A DNA stretch of 64,000 nucleotides, taken from the NCBI GenBank assembly GCA_029637525.1, contig CP072660.1, forward strand, positions 1,575,612-1,639,611, in the 5' to 3' direction. The notes under the pieces are model-generated. The model saw only the letters and a program-made list of their open reading frames with translations, did not search any database and had not been told where the DNA came from. Shown piece by piece: positions 52,852-62,147 of the stretch (the first letter of the stretch is position 1; the number at the start of each line of letters is the position of its first letter). The position numbers and the translations under genes are program-made. This stretch comes from Desulfurococcaceae archaeon MEX13E-LK6-19 (GTDB lineage Archaea; Thermoproteota; Thermoprotei_A; Sulfolobales; Desulfurococcaceae).

Positions 52852-54519
52852 ATGCCTGTAATCGAGGTTGCTAGATGGGATCTTGATAGACTTGTTGGTC
52901 GAAAGCTTAGTGACGACGAGATAATTGATCTACTACCACGTGTTAAATGTGAAATAGAAGAACTTGACTCTGAGAAAGTATCTTATGAAGCCCCTCATGA
53001 CCGCCCGGACTTGTTTAGTGCTGAAGGACTCGGCAGGGCTTTGAGGTTACTGCTTGGTATTGGCCTTGGTGATTTTGTTTTCGAAGACAATGGCGTTAAG
53101 TGTTTTAACAAAGGTGTCCCAAAGAGACCCTATATTGCTTTCGCTATCGTGGAGGATCTCGAGCTTGATGACGAGGCTATAAGGCAGTTGTTTAACCTAC
53201 AGGAAAAGCTCCATATAACTTATGCTAGGAATCGTAGGAAAGCTAGTATTGGACTATATGACCTCGATAAGATCAAGCTCCCAGTCTACTATGAACTCGT
53301 GGATCCCGATGAGACGAAGTTTGTTCCTCTTGATGATACTCGTCTGTTGAGTTTAAGAGAGATCCTAAAGGAGACGGAGAAAGGCAGGATCTATGGACAC
53401 TTGATTGCTGACTGGGAGAAATACCCTATTCTACGTGATAGCGAGGGCAATATTCTCTCACTACCACCCATAATAAACGCTGAGGAAAACAAGGTCACCC
53501 CAGATACAAGGAGAGTGCTAATCGACTCAACAGGTCTTGACCCAAGGATAGTTGTTGACATGGTCACCATAATGGCTACAAGTGTAGCCGAGAGAAGCAA
53601 GACTAGAAGAATAATATTCGTCGACACCATAATGCCTACAGGTGAAGCCATCAGAGCTCCGCGCAGCAAAGGTGTTACTGTTGAGCTAAAGTATAGCGAT
53701 GCTTCGTCTATTATAGGTATTGAACTAGAGGCGCCAAGAATTATTAATGCACTCAAGAAAATGGGGTACAAGATCGTCGAATCTAGTGGGGAGAAAGTAG
53801 TTGCTGAAGCACCACCATACCGTATAGATGTTATGGAGTGGATTGATCTTGTCGAAGACGTGGCTATGGCTATAGGATACGATGTAATAGGCTCTGCTGC
53901 AACAAAACTGCCGCCAGCAACACATCCAGGTCGTAGACATCCTCTAGAGTACTTGTCGTCACTAATGAGGACACTATTTATTGGAATGGGGTTCTCGGAA
54001 GTAGCCAACTACATGATGAGCAATCCATGGATCCAGAACCAGGTTTTCGAAGACGACAAGCCACTGATAACGGTATCGAACCCGAAAATGGAGAAATACA
54101 CTTGTCTACGTAGATGGCTTACACCCGGGCTACTGGAAGTCATAGTGTTCAATAGTGGGAGAAAGAAGGAGCTCAGACTCTTCGAGATAGGAGATGTAGC
54201 AATAGTGGATCCAACAGCTGATACCGGGGCGAGAATAGAGCGTAGAGTAGGATTCGCTATAACGCATGAGAAGACTACACTAACCGATGGACTAGCTGTC
54301 ATAAGGACTCTATTTGAAACACTAAAAATAGACTATAAACTTGTGAAAAAGAAGATTAAGGGACTACTTGAACCTAGAACGGCATCAATTATAGTTGAGG
54401 GAAAGGAAGTAGGGTTTGTAGGTGAAGTAGATCCACGTGTACTAGTAAAACTAGGGATAGAAACACCTGTTGTAGTAGGAGAAATAATTTTAAACAAACT
54501 ACTTGACTTAGTTAAATAA
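52852..54519 (+). CDS. pheT: phenylalanyl-tRNA synthetase beta subunit
   Basis: 555 residues, archaeal/eukaryotic-size PheT: N-terminal 'CEIEELDSEKVSYEAPHDRPDLFSAEGLGRAL' (B1), B3/B4 editing domain in the middle, B5 with 'EAPPYRIDVMEWIDLVEDVAMAIGYD', and 'FSEVANYMMSNP' of the catalytic-like module. It works with PheS, whose gene is not in this window, to charge tRNA-Phe. ATG at 52852 after a T-rich leader. Confidence 0.94.
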   Translation: MPVIEVARWDLDRLVGRKLSDDEIIDLLPRVKCEIEELDSEKVSYEAPHDRPDLFSAEGLGRALRLLLGIGLGDFVFEDNGVKCFNKGVPKRPYIAFAIVEDLELDDEAIRQLFNLQEKLHITYARNRRKASIGLYDLDKIKLPVYYELVDPDETKFVPLDDTRLLSLREILKETEKGRIYGHLIADWEKYPILRDSEGNILSLPPIINAEENKVTPDTRRVLIDSTGLDPRIVVDMVTIMATSVAERSKTRRIIFVDTIMPTGEAIRAPRSKGVTVELKYSDASSIIGIELEAPRIINALKKMGYKIVESSGEKVVAEAPPYRIDVMEWIDLVEDVAMAIGYDVIGSAATKLPPATHPGRRHPLEYLSSLMRTLFIGMGFSEVANYMMSNPWIQNQVFEDDKPLITVSNPKMEKYTCLRRWLTPGLLEVIVFNSGRKKELRLFEIGDVAIVDPTADTGARIERRVGFAITHEKTTLTDGLAVIRTLFETLKIDYKLVKKKIKGLLEPRTASIIVEGKEVGFVGEVDPRVLVKLGIETPVVVGEIILNKLLDLVK

Positions 54520-54596
54520 AAGAGATCTTCGTCAACTTTACTTTTCCTTTACTCATAGATTAAGAAAACTTAGCACCAGTTGTAATTATATAAATA

Positions 54597-55127
54597 TCAT
54601 GGTTTGCCCGAGGCTAGCGATAGTATTTTATCTGGAGTAGTCACTGTTATTGCTGCTACTCTACGTGATCTATATAGCCTAAGACTTCTTATGTACACAA
54701 CGTAGTCTGGATGTGTAAGACTTACTGTTCTATCTATTTTCTCTGCTATAACCTTGATCGCGTCGAGACTGTGGGCAGGCATCTTTGTCTCCTTCCAATA
54801 CAGCCTGCCTCTAAGCGAGATCCTATACGTCTTGTCTTTGGGTATCTTTTCTTCAGCAAGCTTTGAGGCTTCTTCAGCCACCGTCTCAACATAAGCCTCC
54901 GTGACTCTATCAACAGGTATAACTCTATAGACCATGTTTAGTTTATCCTTATTCTTAGAGAGTTCTTCGACAACACTATAAGGGTCCTTTACTTTAAACA
55001 AAAGTACTGCTGGACCAGTATCAACGAGTACGAGATCGGGTATTATTTCCCGTAAGATGCTAACGACGTACCGGTAGTTATCGGGTCCAGGCTCATGTGT
55101 TACTATAAGGTTGAAGGTACTACTCAA
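54597..55127 (-). CDS. THUMP domain protein (Tan1-like)
   Basis: 176 residues. The middle and C-terminal part 'EEKIPKDKTYRISLRGRLYWKE...DAIKVIAEKI...VSLTHPDYVVYIRSL' is a THUMP RNA-binding domain. Small THUMP proteins of this size resemble Tan1, which helps the acetylation of tRNA cytidine (ac4C12). No catalytic domain is present. TATA (ATATATAG, about 55165-55175 reversed) precedes it. Confidence 0.82.
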   Translation of the reverse strand: MSSTFNLIVTHEPGPDNYRYVVSILREIIPDLVLVDTGPAVLLFKVKDPYSVVEELSKNKDKLNMVYRVIPVDRVTEAYVETVAEEASKLAEEKIPKDKTYRISLRGRLYWKETKMPAHSLDAIKVIAEKIDRTVSLTHPDYVVYIRSLRLYRSRRVAAITVTTPDKILSLASGKP

Positions 55128-55283
55128 CCTTCTTGATCACCTTGGGTAATAGAATTCGCTAAGAACTATATATAGGTACCTTGTTTTAAACACAAATCCA
55201 CAGCCTAGAAGAATAAATATCTCTTTTTAGCTATGTCTACACGGCAGGTAAATCTGCTACACTAAAACCCTTGGGGAAGAATA

Positions 55284-55949
55284 TTGAATCAATACGCTGA
55301 TTTTATTAATAAGATAAAGCCTCTCTTATTCTCCTATCTGGAGAAAATCCAAGATACCGTCTCTAGCTTCGAAGACGCTGTATCAATGCTTAACGGAATG
55401 CGTACAGGTGAGGCACGCGTAAAACTAGCTGACTCGATGAGAAGCGAGAAAGATGCCGACAAGATTCGTAGGAAGATAATAGATCATTTGGAGAAAGAAC
55501 AAGTAGAACCAGAATTTAAAGAAGATTTCTTCCACCTCATAAAGAGAGTAGATTTAATCGCTGACTGGGTTAAAGAGGCAGCACGTGAATTAACGATAAT
55601 GCCTTACCTAGAGATCCCTGCTCCCATAAGGGAGAAACTAGAGGAACTCATATCGAAAGTAGAAGAATTATCCAAGAGAGTTGTCAAAGCAATAACAATG
55701 TTTATCGAAGGCAAATACAATGAGGCGAGGAAACTAATTGACGAGATAGAAGTCCTCGAGGAAGAAGCCGACGAAATAAACGTTACAATAAGAGGAATGC
55801 TCCTAGACTATGCTGACCAGATAAAACCATATTCACTAGCAATACTGATACAAGAATTCAACACAGACCTAGAAGAAGCAGCAGATGCCTGCGAGGACGC
55901 TGGCGACTACATTAGAGCACTAATAGTACAATATTCAACAAAATCGTGA
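55284..55949 (+). CDS. PhoU-like protein (DUF47 family)
   Basis: 221 residues, all helical. 'SMRSEKDADKIRRKIIDHL' and 'DFFHLIKRVDLIADWVKEAARELTI' and 'EFNTDLEEAADACEDAGDYIRALIVQ' carry the E/D-x3-D pairs that bind Fe or Mg clusters in PhoU/DUF47 proteins. These usually accompany PiT phosphate transporters; none is found next to it. TTG start at 55284 after GGGGAAG. Confidence 0.85.
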   Translation: MNQYADFINKIKPLLFSYLEKIQDTVSSFEDAVSMLNGMRTGEARVKLADSMRSEKDADKIRRKIIDHLEKEQVEPEFKEDFFHLIKRVDLIADWVKEAARELTIMPYLEIPAPIREKLEELISKVEELSKRVVKAITMFIEGKYNEARKLIDEIEVLEEEADEINVTIRGMLLDYADQIKPYSLAILIQEFNTDLEEAADACEDAGDYIRALIVQYSTKS

Positions 55950-55986
55950 GCCACATATTCAATAGTATATAAGCCATTCTATGTTT

Positions 55987-56184
55987 TCATTTTAAAAATG
56001 CAGGAATATTTAACACATATCCGTTTCTTAATGCCCATCCTTGGAGTTTTTCACATAGTTCCTGATATAACATCGTTTTGCATATTAATGATGCTGTATT
56101 GTGTTTCTCAAATCTTTTATATTTGTCAGCAGTGGTTTCATGGCTTCTAAAGAGAGATGCAATTGAGTACGAGACTAGAATTAA
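55987..56184 (-). pseudogene. open remnant without start, unassigned
   Basis: In the 266-base gap downstream of the propeller gene, 65 codons are open on the minus strand from after a TGA (56185) to a TGA at 55987, with a protein-like end ('LCEKLQGWALRNGYVLNIPAF'). The only ATG is in the middle and lacks a ribosome site. It looks like the 3' end of a decayed gene, but I cannot name the family. Confidence 0.3.
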
Positions 56185-56215
56185 TCAAAAATAGGTTGCG
56201 AATAACGTTTTTGCT

Positions 56216-58345
56216 TTACGGCAATGCTATTTCAGCCAGTATCTTCAGTGTTTCGTAGTCTATGAATAATATTTTGCTGTAGCTTACAACCACTATGTAC
56301 TTATCTACGTACAGCGATCTAACTAGATCCCAGTCACCGTGTGCTATAAAGCATTTCTCCTGGAGTTTGCTCTTGTTCAGCTCTATGACTAGTATTCCCT
56401 CTGCATATAATAGCTTACTGGTCTGGTGTTGCTGACCAACAATTCTTGTCGCATTAATTAGGTTTATCGTAGCTGGGAACATAATGTAGTTCATGTAGGG
56501 GTTGTAGACAAATATCCTATAGTCGTATAGTACAGGAGACCAAGCGTGTTCGTAGACGAGTTTTGAGACCTCGGTTATATTCATGGGATCACTTATGTTA
56601 TAGAGGCTTACCTTTAGACCTAGAATACGCCCTTCCTCATCTGCTTCATATCCTATACCTAGCAGTAAGCTATCGTTTATTGGGTGCAAATACTCACTGA
56701 AACCGAGAGTCTTTAGGAAACCAAGTACCTTAGGATCCTCGGGGTTGCTAAGGTCTATTGCGTACAAGGGGTCTATTCTCCTGTAAGTCACTAGGAAACA
56801 AAGGTCGCCTATGAATCTCGTTGAATATATTCTTTCCCCGGGTTCAAGCCCTTCTATGGAACCTTTAATCTCTAGGTTGTCGTCAAGAACATAGATGTTA
56901 TTAATAGTAGTAGTGGTCACGATGTGTGGGTAAAGTAATTTTAGTGATGCTCCTGAACCGCTGGACTTATAACCATAGTGAAGTGTTATCTCGTCTACCT
57001 TGATCTTTTTAATTGTACTCGATGTTGTGGCTACTCTAAAGTATCCATTGTATTCATCCATAGAGAACTGGTCTCGCACACTACCGGGTATTGTTGCTTG
57101 TGCTACAAAGTCTACTTGTGTATTGTTTAGCCTAAACTTGTATATTGTAGAGCCACTAATACTCTTATTCACATAGATTTCATTGATTTCCTCCTCGATG
57201 GTCTTGAGTATTTCTTGTCTCTCGCTAGGATCCAGTTTACTATACTCTTCGATAATGATCAGAGGGTCTACTGGTGGTAGCAATCCCAATTTATCTGCCA
57301 TAATATCTTGCAGCATATCCATTATTTCGCGTTTTATTTCATTATGGAAACTCCTGTAGGCTATAAGATACACGTTGTTAAGAGAAACATAGACCCAGCT
57401 ACTACTCGGCATAAGGATAGCTTTTACATCAGCATCAAGGGTCTCTAGGTTTACAGCAAGTATAATTGTATAACTATTATAGTAGTCTTTGTACGGTGAT
57501 TGCAGCATGTATATTTTTGTTGGCGGCAAGTATTTCCCATCGTATACTGGTATAGCATACGCTAGCTCGTCTTCACTATAGTATCCAATATATTTTCTTG
57601 TTATCAAGTAGACAGTACTGTTGAGAAGACGAGCAGTAAAGTAGTATCCATCAACCTCCTTTACCAATAGTTGTCTAGGATTACTCTTATCGGAAATATT
57701 GAATACCAATAGCATCGTTGTTGGTGTCTCAATATAACTAGAAGACCTTACATCAATTATAATGCTTGGAGCAGAAATGTAGATTTGATACACTGTAACT
57801 ATTACTACTAGTTTATCATTATCTACAAACAAGCCCACTACATGATACCCGCTTTTTATACGATCACCCAAGAACTCCGCTATATTAATACTTGACACTA
57901 TTTTCGTCTCATTTACCGGGTACGATTTTATAATATACACGATGTTCTTCTTGGCGAAGTATATATAGTAGCCATCTGTTTTAACGATCTCAGGTTCATC
58001 AACACCCTGTACCTGAACATTTGTTTGGGAATAAACCGGGGACTTGACTCCAGCACTTCTTGAACTTAGTGCTTCCGCTGGAGTAGCCGCTTGAAGTACT
58101 CCGTAGACCATAGTGTTCTCATGAGTCCGCCATAATTGAGAGAAAATACTAGCGTACCTAGTGTTTTCAAGTAGAAATCTTGTAAGCTCGCTATAGGAAC
58201 TAAAACTCTTGAGAACACAACCAGTATCCTTCTTACTTCCCTCCTCCGAGCCTACCTCTAGTTGGCCAAGCAATATAATAAACACCGATACAACAACCAG
58301 CGTTACTAATACTACTGACAAAATAACTCTACTAAACACAGCCAT
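56216..58345 (-). CDS. secreted beta-propeller protein (PF09826-type)
   Basis: 709 residues: N-terminal hydrophobic anchor ('VILSVVLVTLVVVSVFIILLGQ', about 7-28), then 'TNVQVQGVDEPEIVKTDGYYIYFA', the signature start of the archaeal secreted 'beta-propeller domain' family distantly related to WD40. Many later blades end in 'YFRVATTSS', 'CFLVTYRRIDPLYAIDLSNPEDPKVLGFLKT', 'FPATINLINATR'. Lipid or membrane anchored outside the cell. Family function is not known; some members have a protease-like context. Monocistronic. Confidence 0.85.
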   Translation of the reverse strand: MAVFSRVILSVVLVTLVVVSVFIILLGQLEVGSEEGSKKDTGCVLKSFSSYSELTRFLLENTRYASIFSQLWRTHENTMVYGVLQAATPAEALSSRSAGVKSPVYSQTNVQVQGVDEPEIVKTDGYYIYFAKKNIVYIIKSYPVNETKIVSSINIAEFLGDRIKSGYHVVGLFVDNDKLVVIVTVYQIYISAPSIIIDVRSSSYIETPTTMLLVFNISDKSNPRQLLVKEVDGYYFTARLLNSTVYLITRKYIGYYSEDELAYAIPVYDGKYLPPTKIYMLQSPYKDYYNSYTIILAVNLETLDADVKAILMPSSSWVYVSLNNVYLIAYRSFHNEIKREIMDMLQDIMADKLGLLPPVDPLIIIEEYSKLDPSERQEILKTIEEEINEIYVNKSISGSTIYKFRLNNTQVDFVAQATIPGSVRDQFSMDEYNGYFRVATTSSTIKKIKVDEITLHYGYKSSGSGASLKLLYPHIVTTTTINNIYVLDDNLEIKGSIEGLEPGERIYSTRFIGDLCFLVTYRRIDPLYAIDLSNPEDPKVLGFLKTLGFSEYLHPINDSLLLGIGYEADEEGRILGLKVSLYNISDPMNITEVSKLVYEHAWSPVLYDYRIFVYNPYMNYIMFPATINLINATRIVGQQHQTSKLLYAEGILVIELNKSKLQEKCFIAHGDWDLVRSLYVDKYIVVVSYSKILFIDYETLKILAEIALP

Positions 58346-58448
58346 TCTTCCACCATGATAGCACTTTGTTTACCATACTATAAAAGACAACTCAATAGTA
58401 CACCAACTATACACCAATGTTCAAGACACTTGTACACATGGAGAACAA

Positions 58449-59120
58449 ATGAAAAACATTATATATCACTTCTTCAACTACTCCCAAGGGAAATACGAAA
58501 ACGCCATGGCTGACGGTGTTAGACAATTGCTCCTTGTACTCATAGCAGGAGGCCCTTGTACCGGGAAGACTACACTGGTCAAGGGACTCTCTGAGGAACT
58601 CCAGAAGAGAGGATATAGTGTTTATGTCATAGTGGATTGGGCTAGGGAGATTATTAGAGAAGAGAAAAAGAAGGGAGATAAAGGCATACTTCCGTGGACC
58701 AACAGGGTTTTGTTCGAGGAAAAAGTTGTTGAGAAACACTTAGAGGAATACGTGAAATTAACTAAAGGCCTTGTGAAAGCTGATATTGTTCTCGAAGACG
58801 GAGGCGGGTTCGTGGCAAAAGCATATTGCAGTGTAGACAACGTACCTGTTCCAGAGATATACAATGATCTTTTAAAGTATAAAGATCTTGTAGACCTGGT
58901 GTTGCTCACAACAGAAGCACCATTCTATACTACCGACGCTGAAAGATGGGAAGACAAAGTCTATGCGAAGAGAATACATGATGCAATAATAAAACTGCAT
59001 AAGGAACTGTTTCGAAATAAGACTGTCGAGATACCCTACATGGATGACGTTGGAAAACGTGTAGATAGAGCACTAAAAATAGTTATTGAACACTATACTA
59101 GAAAGAATAAACAACGCTAA
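58449..59120 (+). CDS. P-loop nucleotide kinase-like ATPase
   Basis: 223 residues. Walker A 'IAGGPCTGKTTLVKGL' near 35-50, then 'GYSVYVIVDWAREIIREE' and 'DIVLEDGG' (Walker B-like) and 'LLTTEAPFYTTDAERWE'. The layout is like the AAA_28/NadR-kinase group of small P-loop proteins. Start ATG 58449 has GGAG five bases ahead; a second ATG (58506) before 'ADGVRQLL' is possible and would drop an AT-rich tail. Substrate unknown. Divergent from the propeller gene. Confidence 0.75.
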   Translation: MKNIIYHFFNYSQGKYENAMADGVRQLLLVLIAGGPCTGKTTLVKGLSEELQKRGYSVYVIVDWAREIIREEKKKGDKGILPWTNRVLFEEKVVEKHLEEYVKLTKGLVKADIVLEDGGGFVAKAYCSVDNVPVPEIYNDLLKYKDLVDLVLLTTEAPFYTTDAERWEDKVYAKRIHDAIIKLHKELFRNKTVEIPYMDDVGKRVDRALKIVIEHYTRKNKQR

Positions 59121-59219
59121 TTTTTATCTAAGTATGTGTTTTCATAAAAGAATCCATTATCTAAGCCCGTTAAGTTTATTAGTGATAATAATACAGATTC
59201 ACATAACACATCCAAAAAA

Positions 59220-59984
59220 TTGTTGGTGCATTCATTGGATTTAATAAAAACAATGAGAATCCTATGGTTGCTTCTACTCTTTCTAATGACCTTAATTTAT
59301 GTAATATATGGTCTCTGGCTCTTAGTAATGGCTACTCTGATAGGAGTTATTATATGGTTTTTAGTAAACAAGATTATTCTATCCGAGAAAGTATTTGGGA
59401 AAATATTTAAGGCAACACAAATGTTCTTTAAAGGAGAACACTTCTTATTAGCAACCAAGGTCTCCCGGGAAATGTCATTGAAGGAATTATTGTTTACCGA
59501 AGGTATCAATAGATCGTTTTTACCTATACTATTCATGTTTGGGCTAATAAATTACACACTTAGGTATCTTGATATTCAAGGGTTTGAAGAAGTTCTGGAA
59601 AGTCCTGTAATACTTTTACTTGGATTCTCTACCGTCATAACTTCTATTATTCCATTCCTCTGGGTCGTTATAGACAGTAAATGGTTTTTCCAAAACAAGA
59701 AAACGGGTAATGTGATGAACGTTGGTGAACAACTTCTAACATATTTAAGAGGTGTTGCCGGAGCCACTGTGGTCCTCAGCTTAATATCAACATCACTCGA
59801 GAGAATGGGTGCTTATGAAACTTTTATTTTCCTCTTCCTAAGCCTCACAATGGGAGGGATCCCTATATTCTTTACAACCTTAATATACATCAAGTATTTT
59901 CACCAAAAATTTGTAGAAAAACTACGCAGTATGTTGAAAAACGAGCTCTCCGAACTAGAAATCATTCTGCAGCCACAAAACTAA
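59220..59984 (+). CDS. polytopic membrane protein, unknown
   Basis: 254 residues with about five to six spans: pairs near 13-55, 105-130, 138-155, 180-200 and 205-230, and a basic/acidic C-terminal helix. A cytosolic loop around 60-100 ('KVFGKIFKATQMFFKGEHFLLATKVSREMSLKELL') sits between. TTG 59220 or ATG 59253 could be the start; neither has a good ribosome site. No transport motif recognised. Confidence 0.6.
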   Translation: MLVHSLDLIKTMRILWLLLLFLMTLIYVIYGLWLLVMATLIGVIIWFLVNKIILSEKVFGKIFKATQMFFKGEHFLLATKVSREMSLKELLFTEGINRSFLPILFMFGLINYTLRYLDIQGFEEVLESPVILLLGFSTVITSIIPFLWVVIDSKWFFQNKKTGNVMNVGEQLLTYLRGVAGATVVLSLISTSLERMGAYETFIFLFLSLTMGGIPIFFTTLIYIKYFHQKFVEKLRSMLKNELSELEIILQPQN

Positions 59985-60128
59985 CACAAGTCATTACGTA
60001 GGCATAAACAATTGTAACCATATTTCTTCGTGAATCAATGAGTTAGTAGTTATTTGAAGTAAAATAAATAAGTCCCATAAGTATTGTTCCATAATACTGG
60101 ACTTAATGAAAGGAGAAGGCTACAGAAA

Positions 60129-60779
60129 TTGACAAAGAACATCTACAAGTGTAGGGTTTGCGGTAAATACATTGAGGAACCATTCCATTGTGGTAAACAA
60201 GCCATCTTACTTCTTGATGCTAGACATAGAGTTAGATTAAGTAAGCTGTTATCGGGTCTGCTGAGACACTATCCCTGGGAAGCACGACTCAGGATTGTTG
60301 AGGAGGGCTGGGTTTCCATAGACGAGCTTGTTGAGGGTATTCGAAAGTATTGGAGGAACAAAGAGTTATACCAGTGGGTTACACGTGAACACATAATAGC
60401 CGTAGCTACTCTTGACCCCAAGGGGCGTTTTGAAATACGCGAAGATAAAATAAGAGCTAGATACGGGCATAGCATAGATGTCTCTATTGAATACCAGTTG
60501 GAGTACCCAAGTATGAGACTATATCATGGCACGAGTGTCGATAAATTACCTAGCATACTCAGGGAAGGACTAAAGCCCATGAAGAGAAAGTTTGTTCACA
60601 TGACAACTAGTTATGAAGATGCTTTCGAGAACGCTAAGAGACACGGTACCCCCGTAGTACTTGTAGTCGATGTTGATTGCTTGAAGAAACATTACATACC
60701 AGTGTATAGGGCTTCAAAAACAGTATACCTAGCCCCACACGTCCCCCCAGAGTGTATAAGGAAAAAGGAAAAGTGGTAA
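60129..60779 (+). CDS. kptA: RNA 2'-phosphotransferase (Tpt1/KptA)
   Basis: About 216 residues. Short N-terminal zinc-knuckle-like part ('YKCRVCGKYIEEPFHCGKQ'), then the KptA domain: 'RLSKLLSGLLRHYPWEARL' (Arg-His), 'RARYGHSIDV', 'YHGTSVDKLPSILREGL', 'KFVHMTTSYEDA'. It transfers the 2'-phosphate left at RNA splice junctions to NAD. An upstream TTG (60084) extends the frame, but the TATA AAAATAAATA (about 60061-60070) predicts a start near 60090, so TTG 60129 after GGAG is more likely. Archaeal splicing does not leave a 2'-phosphate, so its role in Archaea is unclear. Confidence 0.9.
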   Translation: MTKNIYKCRVCGKYIEEPFHCGKQAILLLDARHRVRLSKLLSGLLRHYPWEARLRIVEEGWVSIDELVEGIRKYWRNKELYQWVTREHIIAVATLDPKGRFEIREDKIRARYGHSIDVSIEYQLEYPSMRLYHGTSVDKLPSILREGLKPMKRKFVHMTTSYEDAFENAKRHGTPVVLVVDVDCLKKHYIPVYRASKTVYLAPHVPPECIRKKEKW

Positions 60780-60782
60780 GAG

Positions 60783-60962
60783 TTACCGAAGCAGTCGATA
60801 GACATGTTGTAAAGTAATTTTTAATACTACACTATGACTATTGCAGACCCTAACGATCTTCTCACATATTTCCTCAAGAGATGAACCCGCGCCTTTACTA
60901 GATAGCTAGATAAACTCTATTACACCGCCACCATGATTTTCTTGAATCCCAGCATACAACAA
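60783..60962 (-). pseudogene. short gene remnant with an in-frame TAG
   Basis: In the gap 60780-61036, one minus-strand frame reads 'LLYAGIQENHGGGVIEFI', a TAG (60906-60908), then 'LSSKGAGSSLEEICEKIVRV...' to TAA at 60783. Composition on both sides of the TAG looks coded. Probably a broken small gene of about 55 residues; I cannot assign it. Confidence 0.3.
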
Positions 60963-61036
60963 AGTTTTCTATGATAATAGATTTTAGAACTCACAGATTA
61001 CTGGTTTTGGCTGTGTATGAATGATTTGTTCCTCTC

Positions 61037-61714
61037 TTACTTGCTAACACTTGCTTTTATGAGCTCTAATACTTCATTGATTTTCTGTTTTAACAAGAGC
61101 AGAGAGGCATAATACCGTATCATGCTATATGATTTCGTCGACCTCGGGATCAATCCTTTGTTTTGAAGAAACCTTATCTTCTTCACTAGGCTGTTAATGT
61201 CTGTTGAAAGGGTTTTTGCCGCATCAGCTATTGTTGGGCATGTAGCTATTGCCTCAATGACTCTCTTCTCTTCTGGAGTAAGCTGTTTGTCTACCATAAT
61301 TGTGTTTATTGACTCCACTATAATGCTCTCGAAAGCCTCCTTGATCAGGAGCTCTAGTTCTTCAGCTTCCACGAGGAAATAGTCGCTCAAGAGAATAACT
61401 TTTATTCCAAGCTCTTTGGCTAATGCCTCTGCGGACTCATCAGAATACCCCTTAGCTATAACGAGAGGCTTTAGACCAAGGACGAGTGCATTAACGTAGG
61501 CTTGCCTGAGCCCTGTTACATCTATGGTACCAGCCTTGATCTCAACAGCATACCTTACACCATTCTCATCCTCTACAATAGCATCGACTTCACCCACTTC
61601 AACACCATCAATTTTAATTTTCTTACGAAGCTCTATAACCCTGTAGCCAAGAGACTCAAGCAACTCCACAGCAATACGTTCACTACTCCTCCACCGCCGC
61701 TTCGGAGAAACCAA
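61037..61714 (-). CDS. PD-(D/E)xK nuclease with C-terminal HTH
   Basis: 225 residues. About residues 10-100 form a restriction-endonuclease-like core: 'SSERIAVELLESLGYRVIEL', 'GEVDAIVEDENGVRYAVEIKAGTIDVTGLRQAY' gives D (VDAI) and ExK (EIK), the metal-binding triad. After 130, 'LTPEEKRVIEAIATCPTIADAAKTLSTDINSLVKKIRFLQNKGLI' is a helix-turn-helix. Such RecB-like proteins are common in Archaea (annotated as RecB-family nucleases); whether they cleave DNA in repair or defence is not known. ATG at 61714. Confidence 0.8.
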   Translation of the reverse strand: MVSPKRRWRSSERIAVELLESLGYRVIELRKKIKIDGVEVGEVDAIVEDENGVRYAVEIKAGTIDVTGLRQAYVNALVLGLKPLVIAKGYSDESAEALAKELGIKVILLSDYFLVEAEELELLIKEAFESIIVESINTIMVDKQLTPEEKRVIEAIATCPTIADAAKTLSTDINSLVKKIRFLQNKGLIPRSTKSYSMIRYYASLLLLKQKINEVLELIKASVSK

Positions 61715-61825
61715 GGCCAGTAACCACCTTCCAGGTTCACCTTCATATATGGATCACTAGCTAATATCTCCACCTCTATAGCAATACAACAAAACAATAT
61801 AGGCTGGAACAACCCAGATACTATA

Positions 61826-61908
61826 TAATGGTGTGGATGAAGAGCTGTTGGGTGCCCGAGAACCAGGGATGAGGAATCCCCCAGCTACTCCGACACACCA
61901 TAACACAT
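61826..61908 (+). ncRNA. candidate H/ACA box guide RNA
   Basis: Structure by direct pairing: lower stem GGTGTG (61830-61835) / CACACC (61894-61899); symmetric 7/7-base pocket 61836-61842 (GATGAAG) and 61887-61893 (ACTCCGA); upper stem AGCTG (61843-61847) / CAGCT (61882-61886) extended by GGG/CCC after a TT bulge; a G/A-rich region (GAGAACC...GATGAGG) like a K-turn; then, 3 bases after the lower stem, ACA at 61903-61905. The pocket-to-ACA distance (about 15) fits the family rule. An AT-rich TATA-like ACAATATAG (about 61794-61802) fits a start near 61826. The 68-codon minus-strand frame over it is a shadow. Together these are good evidence for a pseudouridylation guide. Confidence 0.7.
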
Positions 61909-62147
61909 TATCAATGGCGGCTGTTTTTGAAGAAAACAATACTAATCTACATCCCATTATCACTAAGGAACAAAAGTTTAAACATTAAAAGATAAGCCGT
62001 ATAAATAGTGGGTCTAGGCATCTAAATTCTATTGTTCCAATAAGTATTAGTGTGTTATAGTTTTTGTCTTAATAAAAGAAACGCTACAGTCTTATAACCT
62101 GCACGTTGTTGTATATTTGGAGGGAAAGAGGGGGTAGACAGGGGGGT

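Noticed and set aside
60906-60908. In-frame TAG read as pyrrolysine
   Set aside because: No sign of pyrrolysine genes, a very short frame and no methylamine enzyme; a broken gene is simpler.
61757-61963. 68-codon minus-strand frame over the H/ACA candidate
   Set aside because: Its composition follows the GC-rich RNA structure on the other strand, and it lacks a ribosome site; the paired stems and ACA explain the sequence better.
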